Assembly: GCA_033977485.1 (NCBI GenBank) | Contig: CM066998.1 | Span: forward strand, 31,001,501 to 31,065,500 | DNA: 64,000 nt | Reading direction: 5' to 3' | DNA from: Hydrangea macrophylla | Taxonomy: Eukaryota; Streptophyta; Magnoliopsida; Cornales; Hydrangeaceae | Made by a program: the position numbers and the translations under genes | The notes under the pieces: generated by a model | The model's input: the letters and a program-made list of their open reading frames with translations, nothing else | What the model was told of the DNA's origin: nothing | The model's database searches: none | Shown here: piece after piece, positions 11,735-23,920 of the stretch | How the letters are laid out: each line of letters opens with the position of its first letter | How positions within the stretch are numbered: position 1 is the stretch's first letter

Positions 11735-12110
11735 TGTATTAAATAAATAATAAATAATTTTAAGGGTATTTAAATGGATATTAAATACCTATATGTATTT
11801 GTAAATTTCAGAAAAATTAAGGATATGTTCCTAGTGATGTTTTATACAAAATTATTAATTAATATTTCATATACTCTATATATTATGGCTATATAATAGC
11901 ATATGTTTATTATCTTTATGTATTATATAAATAATAAATATTACCTTTCTATGGTATTTAAATAGTAATTAAATACCTATACATGTTTATACATTATGGA
12001 AAATTAGGGGAATGTCCCCACTACTATTTTATGATATCCCAAGGTCTATAAAGTTATAATACTATATATTAGTATTTTTAATAATCAATAAGGAGCTATT
12101 TTATTATTAT
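11735..12110. repeat. Diverged direct duplication, about 190 bp unit
   Basis: Two successive blocks share AATAATAAAT, GGTATTTAAAT, TTAAATACCTATA and a GAAAAATTA-GG-ATGT motif in the same order, about 190 bp apart. Confidence 0.5.
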
Positions 12111-13189
12111 ATTAATTATTATAAATACTAAACGAGCTCCAAAAATTTTGAGATAAATACTGGTAGTGTATTTTAATATCTAGTATTGAATAAAAATACT
12201 TCTAAGTATTGATTTCTCAATATAATTATAATTATGTATTAAATCCCTTTTTGGGTATTTTTTGATATATATTATCTTCAATAATTCATAATAAATACTC
12301 TAGGACTCCGAAAATTACGCGGTCAGTTCCCAGAGTCTTAGAATAATGTCTAGAACATTCCCTTAAAGTTTGGTGACCTTTCGACTTGGTAAAAAATACA
12401 GCCTGTCTTTTAGGCCCGCATTAGTGCAGTAAGCCCTACATTTTACCTCGTAAAACGTGACGGACTTCGATTTGAGTCTAGTCAATGACGTTGGACTTAG
12501 AATGACACATAGATCACTACCTTGAGATTTATATCCCCATATGGTAAAATTACCATTTTGTCCCCGTAGCTAGTTCTTATACTTTATTCTGTTTCTTCTG
12601 ATTATTGTTGTAGCACTTGACGTATAGCTGCTTTTGAGGATCGGTGACTCGAGGTGAGTTTCCTTACCTCACTCTAATCAGTATCAATATCTATTCAAGA
12701 TATCTACAAGCTACCTATACGATGTATTGTATATATATGTTGTCGATTACTGTTGCTACATATCTCAATATCTGTATCGCCATGAATATTTGTGCTATGG
12801 TAAGTGCTATCGCATAGATGAGTATGTCAAGAGTTTTATCTATTTAATTGTTGATATCAAATCCATGTTTAAAAATCCATGAGCTATATGCTATACTTCT
12901 GCCATTATGATATAAAACAGAATGACGGATGTATAAACGTAACTTCGATAGTATAAATGGATGTTATTAATAAACTAAGCTACGAAACGTAAGAGCGCGT
13001 AAGATAATGGCAAACCCTTCAATAATGGATTTATGCGAATAAGGGACCTTGAGCTTCGTTCCTCGTCGTGTGACTTCCGGTCAAAGTTGATTTGTAAACT
13101 TTCGTGTTGTGTTCGGATATTTCTTGTAGAGTTAGTTCTTCGGTAAATCCATGGAGTCGATTGGGGGGTTGTGAAATGTTTTGTACCTT

Positions 13190-13510
13190 GGTCTGAGGAT
13201 CGACATGACGTGTTCGGTCAAGTACGGATGACTTGAGGATCGACATGACGTGCTCGATCAAGTGGTTGATTATTTTCTGCACCCTTGGACTGAGGATCGG
13301 CATGACGTGTTTGGTTAAGTACGGGTGACCTGAGGATCGGCATGCCGTGTTCGTCCAAGTGATTGTTAATATCCCGTACCCTTGGTCTGAGGATCTGCAT
13401 GAAGTGTTCGGTTACGTGCAGGTGACTTGAGGATCGGCATGACGTGTTTGACCAAGTGATTGTTAATATCCCGTATACTTGTTCTAAGGATCATCAGTGA
13501 TGTGTTCAAT
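13190..13510. repeat. Tandem repeat, about 97 bp with two half units
   Basis: The motif TGAGGATCGGCATGACGTG recurs at about 13195, 13233, 13291, 13331, 13388, 13428 and, decayed, 13485. Spacings alternate near 39 and 58 bp, so the unit is a dimer of about 97 bp. Confidence 0.75.
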
Positions 13511-14378
13511 CAAGCGATTCATTGTCGAGTGTTATTCTTTCTTGACCGGTAAATGCGTTTGGAGTTAAGTTTTCCTTCAGTCAATGTCCTTGGTCTGTTC
13601 AGTTCTGGGTTATTTGAAGAGAATGATTGAGTTTAAACTAGGCATAGTTTTGAGAATAAGAAAAGATTAACGAGACATAGTCTGAGAATAAGAAGAAATG
13701 AAGAATAAACTTACCTTGATGGTGGTAACCCTAAGGGTACCCTTGCTTAACTTAATCACTGACGGCATTAACAAAAGGAGAGTGTATTCTATGAAAGGAG
13801 TAATGAGATATGGGTGCCGCCTAAATGTTTTGATTAAGACCTTTGCCATGCCCATGAAAGAATGCGTCTTTTGATAAGAGAGTTACCGTATCTCAAGATA
13901 TTAAAACTATGATGCAAATAGAGAAACGTTTTGGTATATAGATTATTGCGCGGTTGTGTTACTCACTCAGCTTTGTTCCTCAACTTTGGAACAAAGCTGA
14001 CGGCATTTTACGCCCTGGACATTCTCATGTCCAGAGTGTTGCAGGTTTCCTTAGGGCAGGAGGGTGAACTTTGGATGCAATATTGAGGAGCCACGAAAGG
14101 TCAGAGCCAAGCTGGAGAACAAGAGATAATTAATTAAGTATTTAAGCTTATGTATAAGTTTAGTATGGCCTCATGTAATAAGTTTGCAGTTATTGTAATC
14201 ATTATATTTCCATTGCTGTAAATATGTTTCAGTTTAGATTAAGTGGTGTTTATGCTTCAGTACTTCCCTTATGAAGGCATGTGTGGAGTTAGAAAGGACA
14301 GAACGGTTAATCAACCAGTCACGTGTCTACGAACTCGTAAAGGAAATTTATTTTTCCCTATTTTTGGTACTTCGAGGC

Positions 14379-14523
14379 ATGACAACAACGATTTTCATAT
14401 AATTAACATGCAACTCACAATTTCAAGCATCTCCATGACTTCTAAGCATGAATAATCAATACAATAAGACATTCTCGTAGCTCCTAAGCATAAATTATTA
14501 TCTCTAACATCATTAAAGCCTTG
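14379..14523 (-). mobile_element. Left remnant of the LTR that received the Ogre-like element
   Basis: This AT-rich piece ends in the CCTTG target site. Its phrasing resembles the middle of the 9188-11335 family, and the continuation is at 29578-30511 beyond the inserted 15 kb element. Confidence 0.35.
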
Positions 14524-17500
14524 TGTAGACACCCCATTTTGTCGGCTATCAGATTTAGGAGACCCATAGCTTGGTGGTTCACAATGATCGTAAGAGACTC
14601 AAAAGGACTCTCGGAAGTCAGGTCTATCTCTCAGAATGCTCAGAATGACCAAAATGCCCCTGAAAGCCCGAAGACTCCCATATTTGGTCCCAAAGTTCTG
14701 AAAACATGCTACGTCGTAAGAAAAGTGATAAAATGAGTTTTTAAGAAAAATCGGATGAAATCGTCAGCTCCCAGAGACTCCCGGAAGTCCCGGAAGTTCT
14801 CGGAAAGTCCCCGTTGACCGGTTTGACCAAGGTTTGACTAGGTTTGACCAAGTTTGACCAAAATCGTCCGAATTCACCAAAATCATTCTAAATCATAAAA
14901 AAGGTGTTAAAACAAGTTCCAAAAGAAAATCGAGCGAAAACATCAGCTCCCGGGAACTCCCGGAGGTTTCCAGAACTTTCCGGGAATCCCAGGTTTGACC
15001 AGTTTGACCGGAATTTGACTTTAGAACCGGGGCACCGTGACAATTTTCAAATATTTTTCATGGATACTAGAGGTCAACAGCTTTCCGACGGTATATCGCA
15101 CATAATTTTCGGATTTAAAACGAGTTTATTATGAATTTCCAAAGGCGAAAAAGGCGATCAAATCGGCTTTTATCGCGAATACCGTAAAACTTTTCAAAGT
15201 GACATATCCCCGAACTATTTTTTATGTAGAGTAGACTCCATTACCTTTCCAACGGTATATCACAACCTCGATTTGGAGTTCGTATGCATTTTCTGTGAAT
15301 TTCGGACGAAATAGGGTCTTTTCGCGAATACCGGAACCTCTGGGGGCCTAAACGTAATTTTCTGGGCTTCAGAGGAGCACTGCCGCCGCGGCACTGGCCC
15401 AGTGCCGCCGCGGCACTCAATCCTCGCAGAGTCCATATTTGTAATTTTTTTGGGGGTCCAATTTGATTAATTGAAAGCCAAAACGACATAGTTTTATGTT
15501 CACAGTTGTTTGGGACCAATGGGAGTACTTCTAAAACCCCAAAACCACCCCAAATTGGCCTATTTAAACCCTCCATTGCTCTTCATTTTGGGGGGGGGGG
15601 GGGGGGGGGGGGGGGCAAGTGTAAAGCTTGAAAAGTTGTAGAGAAGAAGAGAGATAGAGATAGGTTTAGAAGAGAGAAAGGGAGCTTCTCCCATTGATTT
15701 TCCATAAGAAAGTGAGTTTTATTCTTGTTTTCTTCCATCATCCTTCTATATACTTCACATTCAAAGTCCACTCCAACCCTCATTCTTGAGCATTCATGAG
15801 ATAGGAAGCTACTTCCATGTCCAAATGTCAAAATCTATGAGTGAAACACCAAGCTACAAGTCCAAAATCACATTGATTATCATCTATTGATTGCTATTTA
15901 CTTGCTTTGATTATATATATGTTCATCTCTCCTTATCTCATTTCTTGTTCTTTTCTTTATTTACTTACTAGTTCATCATCATCTAAGTGATGACATGAAG
16001 TTTGGGGTGAGTGAATCCTTATGGATAGTAGCTCTTGACCTCAAAAACATGTTTGATAGATGATGATCATAACCTCAATACTTCCAAGGTATTCTTGAAA
16101 TGTATTGAAGTTATGTTCAAAAATAAAAATAAATCTCTCCAACAATCTTGGAGGTTCTTGATGATGAGTTTAATGTTGACATTTTAAGTGGTTATAATCC
16201 TTATTGAGTATTGAAAATGTGCTTTCAAAACATCTATTTCAAAACCCCTCTCAATCCCTCTCATTTGGTTTCAAGAAACAAAACTTTGTTTTCTCCAAAA
16301 TCTTCAAAACAATGAGTCAAAACAGTGAGTGAGTTGAGTTCAAAGATTTCTCTAGAACTCAATACTCAACATATGGATGCAAGGCCACTTGGAAAGTCTT
16401 CCTAACTCATTGGAGAACACCCATGATTTTTGGTTTGACTTGGAAGTACTTGGAAATGGTCCATTTGGATCCCAATATTCCTCCCAAACATTCTGATTTT
16501 GCTGTCACAGCAGATAGGTCCACTTCCAACCTCTTTTACAGAAAACCTTTCCAAAAGGGGTGGTCCTAACTTATTTTTCCCTTAAACTTCAATGTCTTAG
16601 GGAACTTTCTGTATAAAATGGGCCCTTAGATCATTCTTTTTCATTTTCTAATATTTTCTAACATTTCAGTCGACAGTACGGACTCTGTTTCTGAGTGACC
16701 TGTGTTGTTTATATGTTTTCTCTCAATCTGTGATAGCTATTCAAGATTGGCCTTTTGGGTTGTGTTCTAGACACAATAAGGAACATCTCCATAAAAAATC
16801 ATGCATTGAAAACATTCCTAACCCCTCTTTTCAATTTCCAAAAGATGATGCTACTGTTCTGTCCACTATTCACAGCAAGCACATTTTAACTTTCATTCTT
16901 TGATTTGATGCTTATATGCATTCCAAATTAGTTCATATCTTAGGAAGTAGTTCATACTACATTTGTACATATCCCATATTGATTTCATCCGTCCATTCAT
17001 ACACATTTTAGACTTCTAAGTCATTCTAGAAATCCATGTACACAAAACACACTACAACCTTTGCACATTTTAGATACATACATCGCATTCATGCAAGATT
17101 TGGGGTTTTTGTAACTCTTAATCTAAGAAGATTATAAAGAATGATCATGATCATACGTTCATGCTCCCCTCGATAATCATCATTTCTCATCCGTCCCGGG
17201 GATTGAGAGATCTTCTATTCTCAAAGATTAACATGCATCATCCTAGCTTGCTAAGCATCCTTGTTTTCTTTGACTATTTGTTTCAAGAACAATTCATGTC
17301 CCCCTTTAGATTAGGAAGTCTTGATTATTTGATACATGATTAGACTATTTTTCCTAGGTTTATTTGTGTGATCTTTCACTTCGCATTGTGTGATATTTGG
17401 CTTAGATCTTATGAATGATATCTTATCTTTAGATCTTCCATTTCAAGTTTCTTATGTGATGTAATATACTATCATAGTATTAATTGCCGAACCATACATA

Positions 17501-17807
17501 GTATAAGATGATTATTTGGATGCTAATTGAGGCCCGTCGAAAGACGGGGCGAGTTGAGGGTGTTTTAGTCGCGACAAAGGCTCCTTCCTCTCTCGTACCA
17601 AAACCCCGAACCAAGTTCTTTGGTTATGAAGGGCCGGTGCCCTTTATCCATTTGGGTGAGTCAAAATTAGGTTTCTTGGTTCCTTAAAGACCAAGTGGCG
17701 ACTCTGTATCTGTTTTCAACAGACCATTTTCTTTTCTTTGATCCAAGTCAAATTCCTTTTCAAAACAATCTCGAACAAGAGAAGTGGTCCGATTCCGCGT
17801 GTCCACA
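14524..17807 (+). repeat. 5' LTR of the Ogre-like element
   Basis: Starts TGTAGACACC and ends GCGTGTCCACA. It contains TTTGACC-rich repeats (14810-14870), a twin GC-rich palindrome (15378-15418) and a 26-G run (15590-15615). The same sequence recurs at 26289-29572. Apparent frames inside are duplicated in both LTRs and are not genes. Confidence 0.95.
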
Positions 17808-17810
17808 ATC

Positions 17811-17828
17811 TGGCGACTCTGCTGGGGA
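17811..17828 (+). other. Primer binding site, tRNA-Arg
   Basis: TGGCGACTCTGCTGGGGA begins 3 bases after the LTR. It complements the 3' end of plant tRNA-Arg(ACG), with one difference at the base pairing of its stem from the form I recall. It would prime minus-strand synthesis. Confidence 0.85.
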
Positions 17829-18419
17829 TTTTTATTTTAAAACAAAATAATACAGAGATTTGACTCATAAGAAGCATCCTTAAAATCATCTTTTTACTGT
17901 GTTTGGTTCACCGCATTGCACTCTTGCATTCCCCCCCCCCCCCCCGACTGTGTCTGAAATGCGGCGCTGACATTGTTCAGGTCTTGCTGTGCCAGGGCAC
18001 AAGTCACCGTTGATACTGTACCTTCCAAGGTATATCAAAAAGAGTAAAAACCTCCGTACTGTCTCCCTGACGGTATATTGGAACTCTCGTCAACGGATCC
18101 TCTTTGACTAAACCCAGCCTTTGCATATAGATTCCTGTAGAACCTTTCATAGGACTGTTCATTTATCTTTTCAGATAGGACAATGTGATATAACTGCTGT
18201 ATGCCCTGAGGGGATTACCTGAGCGGTGTAGACGCTTATGTGGCATAGAACAGAACCTCTTTATTATGATTCCCAAGGCAATCACTCACATGTAATCACA
18301 TTGAGTTGACCTGCCTAGGCACCATGACAAAGATGTCTGCTATATGCTCACAAAGATATACACCGCAAACCTTGTTTGTTGGTCCTGAGACATAGGAGTA
18401 TGAAAACTAGCTAGATGGT

Positions 18420-18920
18420 ATGATCACCATCATAACCAGTTTCTCCCAGAAACTCTGTCCAGATATCCCAGATATAACCATATTAACCAATTTTTCCCAG
18501 AAACTGTCTAAATCTACCTGATTTCCTAGATATACCAATTTCTCCCAGAAACTCTATCCTATCTTCCAAGATATACTAGTTTCTCCCAGAAACTCTATCC
18601 AAATTTTGTAGAAATACCCAAAGTACCTGTTTTTCCAGAAGCTCTGCCCAAATCTCCCAGATTCTCTAAAAATCCCAGCATCTCTGCCCAAATCACCTAG
18701 AAATGCCCAGATATACTTGTTTCTCCTAGAAACTCTATCCATATTTCTCAGAAATACCCAAAATACCAGTTTCTCCTAGAAGCTCAGTCCAAATCAATCA
18801 GAAATCCTTAGTTCTCCTAGAAACTCAAATGACTTCTAGAAATTTCTCCGAATCTTCCAAATCCCTGTTTCTCCCAGAAACTCTGTCCAAAATTCCCGAA
18901 GCATCTTGGAAATCCCTGTT
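18420..18920. repeat. Degenerate tandem repeat in the leader, about 55-60 bp
   Basis: TTTCTCCCAGAAACTCT recurs about ten times with AAATCTCCCAGATATA-like spacers between the primer site and gag. The copies are diverged and vary in spacing. Confidence 0.8.
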
Positions 18921-19255
18921 ATCCCTTGGTGATCACACTGGAAAGTAAGGTTAGCACACTCTGTATGGCTAGGACCTTATTTGTTTAGCTGCTATCTGTT
19001 AGAAATAGGAGCATCATATATATTAGGGCTTACATCCGCATGCTTGTCTCATATGCATACACAATTCCTACCAGTCTGTGTGCACTGTCTCAGTCAGTCT
19101 GTACACAAGTCTGTCCATACCTGTCGTTGTCACTGTCTGTCTGATTGCCTCTGTCAGAATCTGATACACTTCTCCTCTCGAATCTGTAGGTTTGTATAGA
19201 TTCCCAAAGTCAGCCACTGGGATCCTCGTCCTGGGTTGGAAGTTCAAACAGTCGT

Positions 19256-20530
19256 TTGGTCAAGATCTGCCTTCCAAGTTACTTCAGCATGAATCAAGAG
19301 GAATTGGAAAATAAGGTCACTGTGTTGGGAACAACCATAAGCCAGCAATCTGATCGCCTGGCCCAAGTTTTGAGTTTCATGGAAGAATTGAAGCAGCAGC
19401 GGCCGCAACCTCCGCCCGGGTTTCCACTACCGGGGTTTGAACCACCCCCACCCGAGAATAATGGGGAGGAAGACTGGTTTCAAGGGGTCCCACCATTTGC
19501 GTATGAGAAGAAGCTTCAAGAGAAAATGGATAAGGTTGACAAGTTGGAAAGTGTACTGAGGAAAAGCAAGGGGGTCGATGATTACATGTTAGACCTGGAA
19601 GGCCTCTTTGAGCCCATCAAGCTGAAACTGCCAGAGAATTTCAAGATGCCTGCCATCGACCGTTTTGACGGAACAGGGAATCCAAAAAGTCACATCAAGT
19701 TGTGCATGAGCATCTTCCAATCGATGGGCTGCACTCATGAGCACATTGCGATGCTGTTCCCGCAAACTCTTAAGAATGCCGCACTATCCTGGTTCCTAAC
19801 CCTTGAAGCCTCCAAGACCCGAGTCTGGGAAGACGTTGCTAGAACTTTTATTGATCACTACTCTTACAACCAAGAGTTTGATATCACCATCCGGGATCTA
19901 GAGACTACCAGGCAGAACTTCAATGAATCCTTCACTGCATTCTTGAGCAGATGGAGGAATAAAGTGGCTCAAATGATCCACAGACCTGTTGAAAAAGAGC
20001 AAGTACGTATGCTGGTCAAGAACATGCAACCAGTATATCATGACAAGCTATTCTACCAATCCATCTCCACATTCGAAGAGCTATTTGAAATAGGCACCAG
20101 AATAGAGGATGCCATCAGTGAAGGAAAGTTCAAAAAGGATGAACCCCAACACCAGTCTAAGAGACCTAACTACTCCCCGGATATCAATGCACTTAGCAAC
20201 CAATCAATGGCCTGCGCCCTTCGTCCATACCAGTCCATTCCGCCAAATCGCCCAAAAGGCCCTCGCGAATTCTCCAAACTTGATGTTCCTCTTTCCACAG
20301 CCTTGGACCACCTACTCAAAAAGGGCCACCTGCAGCTCATCCCTCATAAGCCGCTACCAGATCCTATACCCTCCCACTACAATATGAGCCTACGATGTGC
20401 TTATCACCAAAATCTGGGCCATACCACCGATCAATGCATCCGCCTCCGCCATGACATTCAGAACCTTATAGAAGATGTCCCCTATCCTAATCCCATCCAC
20501 TATCTTGGCTTGGACCAACCGATCGAATGA
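19256..20530 (+). CDS. gag: Gag protein of the Ogre-like element
   Basis: The frame gives 424 residues. The more likely start is Met12 (19289), which begins an MNQEELENK coiled-coil-like N-terminus. A proline-rich segment (about residues 50-75) precedes the capsid-type Retrotrans_gag domain (about 135-295), beginning FDGTGNPKSHI and containing ALSWFLTLE and a TFIDHYSYN stretch. Near the C-terminus, Cys381 to Cys394 form a knuckle of the CAYHQNLGHTTDQC type, usual for Tat gags. The protein would form the particle that packages the element RNA. The frame is uninterrupted, unlike other element genes in the window, which fits a young copy. It ends without fusion to a protease. Confidence 0.9.
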   Translation: MVKICLPSYFSMNQEELENKVTVLGTTISQQSDRLAQVLSFMEELKQQRPQPPPGFPLPGFEPPPPENNGEEDWFQGVPPFAYEKKLQEKMDKVDKLESVLRKSKGVDDYMLDLEGLFEPIKLKLPENFKMPAIDRFDGTGNPKSHIKLCMSIFQSMGCTHEHIAMLFPQTLKNAALSWFLTLEASKTRVWEDVARTFIDHYSYNQEFDITIRDLETTRQNFNESFTAFLSRWRNKVAQMIHRPVEKEQVRMLVKNMQPVYHDKLFYQSISTFEELFEIGTRIEDAISEGKFKKDEPQHQSKRPNYSPDINALSNQSMACALRPYQSIPPNRPKGPREFSKLDVPLSTALDHLLKKGHLQLIPHKPLPDPIPSHYNMSLRCAYHQNLGHTTDQCIRLRHDIQNLIEDVPYPNPIHYLGLDQPIE

Positions 20531-21689
20531 TCCCTTCCATCGATGCTAATGAATGTTGAAGCTACGTAGTAAAGTGATGGTGTTTGGAACTTCTGCTAAA
20601 AAAAATAGAATAAGAATAATAAATGGATCGCAAAGACACTCCATTTGAGACCAGGTCGAGTCAAGTTGAGTCTGTTCTATGTTCCGAGTCCATTTCAATT
20701 CTAGTCTTGTGATCAAGTCTGTCTGTCATCGAGTTGTTAATCTGTAAACCTTCTCTATTGATGGAATAAAATCTCATTTTGCTTAATCTGATGTGCCTAG
20801 TCATAAATGCATGAATCACTAAACTAAAGTGTCACTTTTCAAATTACCATGGATATTACTCTGGTAATAATTTTTCTACGTCAAAACAAAAAAGAATCCT
20901 GAAAGGTTAAAGTCGATTTCACGCTGACACTGATAAAGAGCTGGAATTGAATAGTCTTACTTTAAGAATTTAAAGATGTTTTTGCCTCAATCTTGAAAAG
21001 ACATACTTGAAACTGACTTGGGGCTTGCCCAACACCCTTTTTCCACCATTTCGAAGCCTTAAGCCCAATCCAATTGGGAGCCACGCAATCTGTCCGATTG
21101 AAAGCAATGCAAACTTAGCCCTTGATGGTAGCCAAACATTTCAGTGAGTTTCATCTCCACTTTAAAAAAAAAAAAAACAAAAAAAAAGAAAGGAAAAGAA
21201 AAGAAAAAGCTCGCCAGGTTGAAAACCCGAAAGGGCACCTAGGCAAAAGTTAGAGCTGAAAAAGGTGTTGATTTCCAAAATCTGACCCTAGCCAGTCAAA
21301 ATGTTGGAGAAAAATTTTGATGAAATAAATGAGAGAATCATACGCTTCAAAATACATCTTAAGAACGTGCCAAGATCACATTTCAAAAGGCACGGAATGA
21401 CCACAAATAAATTCCGAGAGCTGACATGCACATTCTGGAATTCTGAGATTGCGATTGAAAGATTTCACAAGAATCGACTACATTAAAAAGCAAAATTGAC
21501 TGGCTAGGCGAAAGAGAAAAGGATCAATCCTCAAAACAAAACAAAAAGAAAAAGAAAAAGAAAAAGAAAAGAAAGGGAGATTGAAACTAAATCCTTTTAT
21601 TCAAAGCTACCACAAGTGGCTCAAGTTTGAACTTCTTTGACGATTGGTTTGAAAATCCCTCATACCTCAAACCCCTTATTTCAGACCTT

Positions 21690-21842
21690 GCCTTGAACTA
21701 CGCTCGACCTGATTCCCACTCGGGGATACGTAGGCAACCGCATCGGTTCGGTCACCCCACCTACCCAAAAATCAACCCGCTTCTTCCCAACCATGCCCGA
21801 ACTACATTGGACCTGATCCCCACTTGGGGGTACGTAGGCAGA
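21690..21842 (+). repeat. Two copies of the GGGATACGTAGGCA module
   Basis: GAACTACGCTCGACCTGATT followed by CCCACTCGGGGATACGTAGG lies at about 21696-21737. A second copy (GAACTACATTGGACCTGATC, GGGGGTACGTAGGCA) is at about 21799-21841. A third copy is at 24439-24480. Confidence 0.8.
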
Positions 21843-22039
21843 CTTTTAAAAAAAGAAGGATGGCTCGCTAGGTCGAAAATCCGAAAGGACGCCTAGGCAA
21901 AATTAGAGTTAAATCCAAGGTGAGCAATAACAAAAGAGAGAAAAGAGCTTGCTAGGTCACCTCACTGGTGCCTAGGCAAAAGTTATGAGCATTTGAGAGA
22001 TTAAAGTCACGGTCCATGCCTCAAGTCAGAAAATCACCT

Positions 22040-22275
22040 TCCACACTAGGGGCAAACATCGGCTACCCGCCTCGTTTGCCTGACTTTTAGTATCTACCCT
22101 TCATACAAGGGGCAAACTTCGGTCACCTACCTCGTTTGCCCAAAACCTCCAATAAACCATCATCCAAACTAGGGGCAAACTTCGGTCACCCACCTCGTTC
22201 GCTTATGAATCCCACTTTGTACAACTCAAACTAGGGGCAAACTCCGTTTGCCTAACACAATCCCTTCACACCAAG
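22040..22275. repeat. Tandem repeat, about 70 bp, AGGGGCAAACTTCGGTCACC
   Basis: Four copies of AGGGGCAAAC...CTCGTTTGCC occur at about 22048, 22107, 22172 and 22233. The motif GGGGCAAAC also forms the purine tract before the 3' LTR. Confidence 0.75.
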
Positions 22276-22774
22276 GGCGAGTTTTCAAGTTACCAAGTTG
22301 TTTTGAAAATTTTGAAATAGAGCATCTTTTACTCTAAAAGCTAAGGCACTAATTCAAAGCACTTCCTGGGAGAAGCAAAAAAATTGACTAGATCACTAGG
22401 GAGGAATTTTCAAAAATCAGATTTATCAGCAAAGTGCTACCATGTTAAGATGAGGGGTGAACTCCAAAAGAGAAATGGTACATCGTTTATGACAAAAGCA
22501 CATCAAGTTTTGACAAGACGAGCTTGTGTCAAATATGTCATCCTCGTGCGTCAATGTCTGTCAAGTTTTTGAGTCTGTTGTAGTCTCAAATGTGTAAGTC
22601 AACAGCGACTAATAAAATTTTCAAATCAAGTTATAAAGAGCATGCCAATACAAGCAGGAGTACCAAACACCATTACTGCACCGGTTAAGGCGTCAGCATG
22701 AGAAGCGTCCAAACTTAGGGCAAATGCGAATTTCATCCCTTTCCAAACCATCGAAAGTTGACCATCATCTCCTT

Positions 22775-22893
22775 GCAACATAAGTCCATGAGTGGCTGTT
22801 GATTACCTTCCCTCGTCCATGCAACATAAGTCCATGAGTGGCTGTTGATTTTCCTTCATCTCCAAGCAACACAAGTCCATGAGTGGCTGTTGA
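22775..22893. repeat. Three tandem copies, about 45 bp
   Basis: CAACATAAGTCCATGAGTGG followed by CTGTTGAT occurs three times (about 22777, 22821 and 22865). Confidence 0.85.
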
Positions 22894-23059
22894 TGGATCC
22901 CGGTTCCAGGCCAGCAAGATTTGATCAACTATGAGAGATTCGAATTTGAATCCTGGTTCCCGGTCAAGAGAAGTAGTTGAAGAGAGATCCCAGAAAGAGT
23001 CGCTTCATCCCCAACAGATTCAATTTAATCCCCCAGCAGGCATATCGATTTGTACATCG

Positions 23060-23920
23060 TCAGTTCAATCCTGACAGTCAGAGTAGTTCACTGTAGACTC
23101 GTCATCTCGATTAGTACATCGTCTGTTCTTTTGATCATGGTTAGTCCAACCGTTGGTCCAATCCATGACAGTCACAGTAGTTCACTGTCGACTCGACATC
23201 TCGGTTAGTTCAATCGTCAGTTCAATCCTGACAGTCAGAGTAGTTCACTGTAGACTCGTCATCTCGATTAGTACATCGTCTGTTCTTTTGATCATGGTTA
23301 GTCCAACCGTTGGTCCAATCCATGACAGTCACAGTAGTTCACTGTCGACTCGACATCTCGGTTAGTTCAATCCATGACAATCACAGTAGTTCATTGTTGA
23401 CTCATCATCTTGATTCGTACATCGTCACTTCTTCTGGTCACGGTTAGTCCAACTGTTGATCCAATCCATGATAGTCACAGTAGTTCACTGTTGACTCATC
23501 CTCTCGATTCGTACATCGTCACTTCTTCTAGTCACTGTTAGTCCAACTGTTGATCCAATCCATGATAGTCACAGTAGTTCACTGTTGACTCATCCTCTCG
23601 ATTCGTACATCGTCACTTCTTCTGGTCACGGTTAGTCCAACTGTTGATCCAATCCATGATAGTCACAGTAGTTTACTGTTGACTCATCATCTCGATTCGT
23701 GCATCGTCACTTCTTCCGGTCACGATTAGTCCAACTGTTGATCCAATCCACGATAGTCACAGCAGTTCACTATTGACTCATCATCTCGATTCGTACATCG
23801 TCACTTCTTCTGGTCACGGTTAGTCCAACTGTTGATCCAATCCATGATAGTCACAGTAGTTCATTGTCGACTCATCATCTCGATTCGTACATCGTCAGTT
23901 CATTAATCATCATTAGTTTA
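23060..23920. repeat. 94-bp tandem repeat array with a higher-order start
   Basis: The phase marker ATAGTCACAGTAGTTCACTG occurs at 23471, 23565, 23659, 23753 and 23847, exactly 94 bp apart, with a further in-phase unit at 23377. Upstream, a block of about 160 bp (near 23070 and 23230) is duplicated and one unit is shortened to 52 bp. Such arrays between gag and the 3' LTR are common in Tat/Ogre elements. Confidence 0.92.

Larger units (their letters stand above)
8600..14378 (+). mobile_element. Composite LTR-derived region, GGGTCGGGTT-rich
   Basis: Dense GGGTCGGGTT/GGGTTCGGG repeats lie on both sides of the inserted LTR at 9188-11335 (8640-9182 and 11341-11530) and show that it split one older unit. 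AT-rich DNA follows, then a tandem repeat (13190-13510) and an LTR-like end ...CTTCGAGGCATGACA at 14378. This suggests a large gypsy-type LTR in plus orientation. The left boundary and target duplication were not found, so the extent is approximate. No pol frame is visible. Confidence 0.4.

Noticed and set aside
15241..15831. Open frames on the minus strand, repeated at 27043-27594
   Set aside because: They are the same LTR sequence twice, include the G-run as polyproline, and match no known protein.
23060..23920. CRISPR-like regular repeat array
   Set aside because: Repeats are contiguous 94-bp tandem units without unique spacers, inside a plant retrotransposon.
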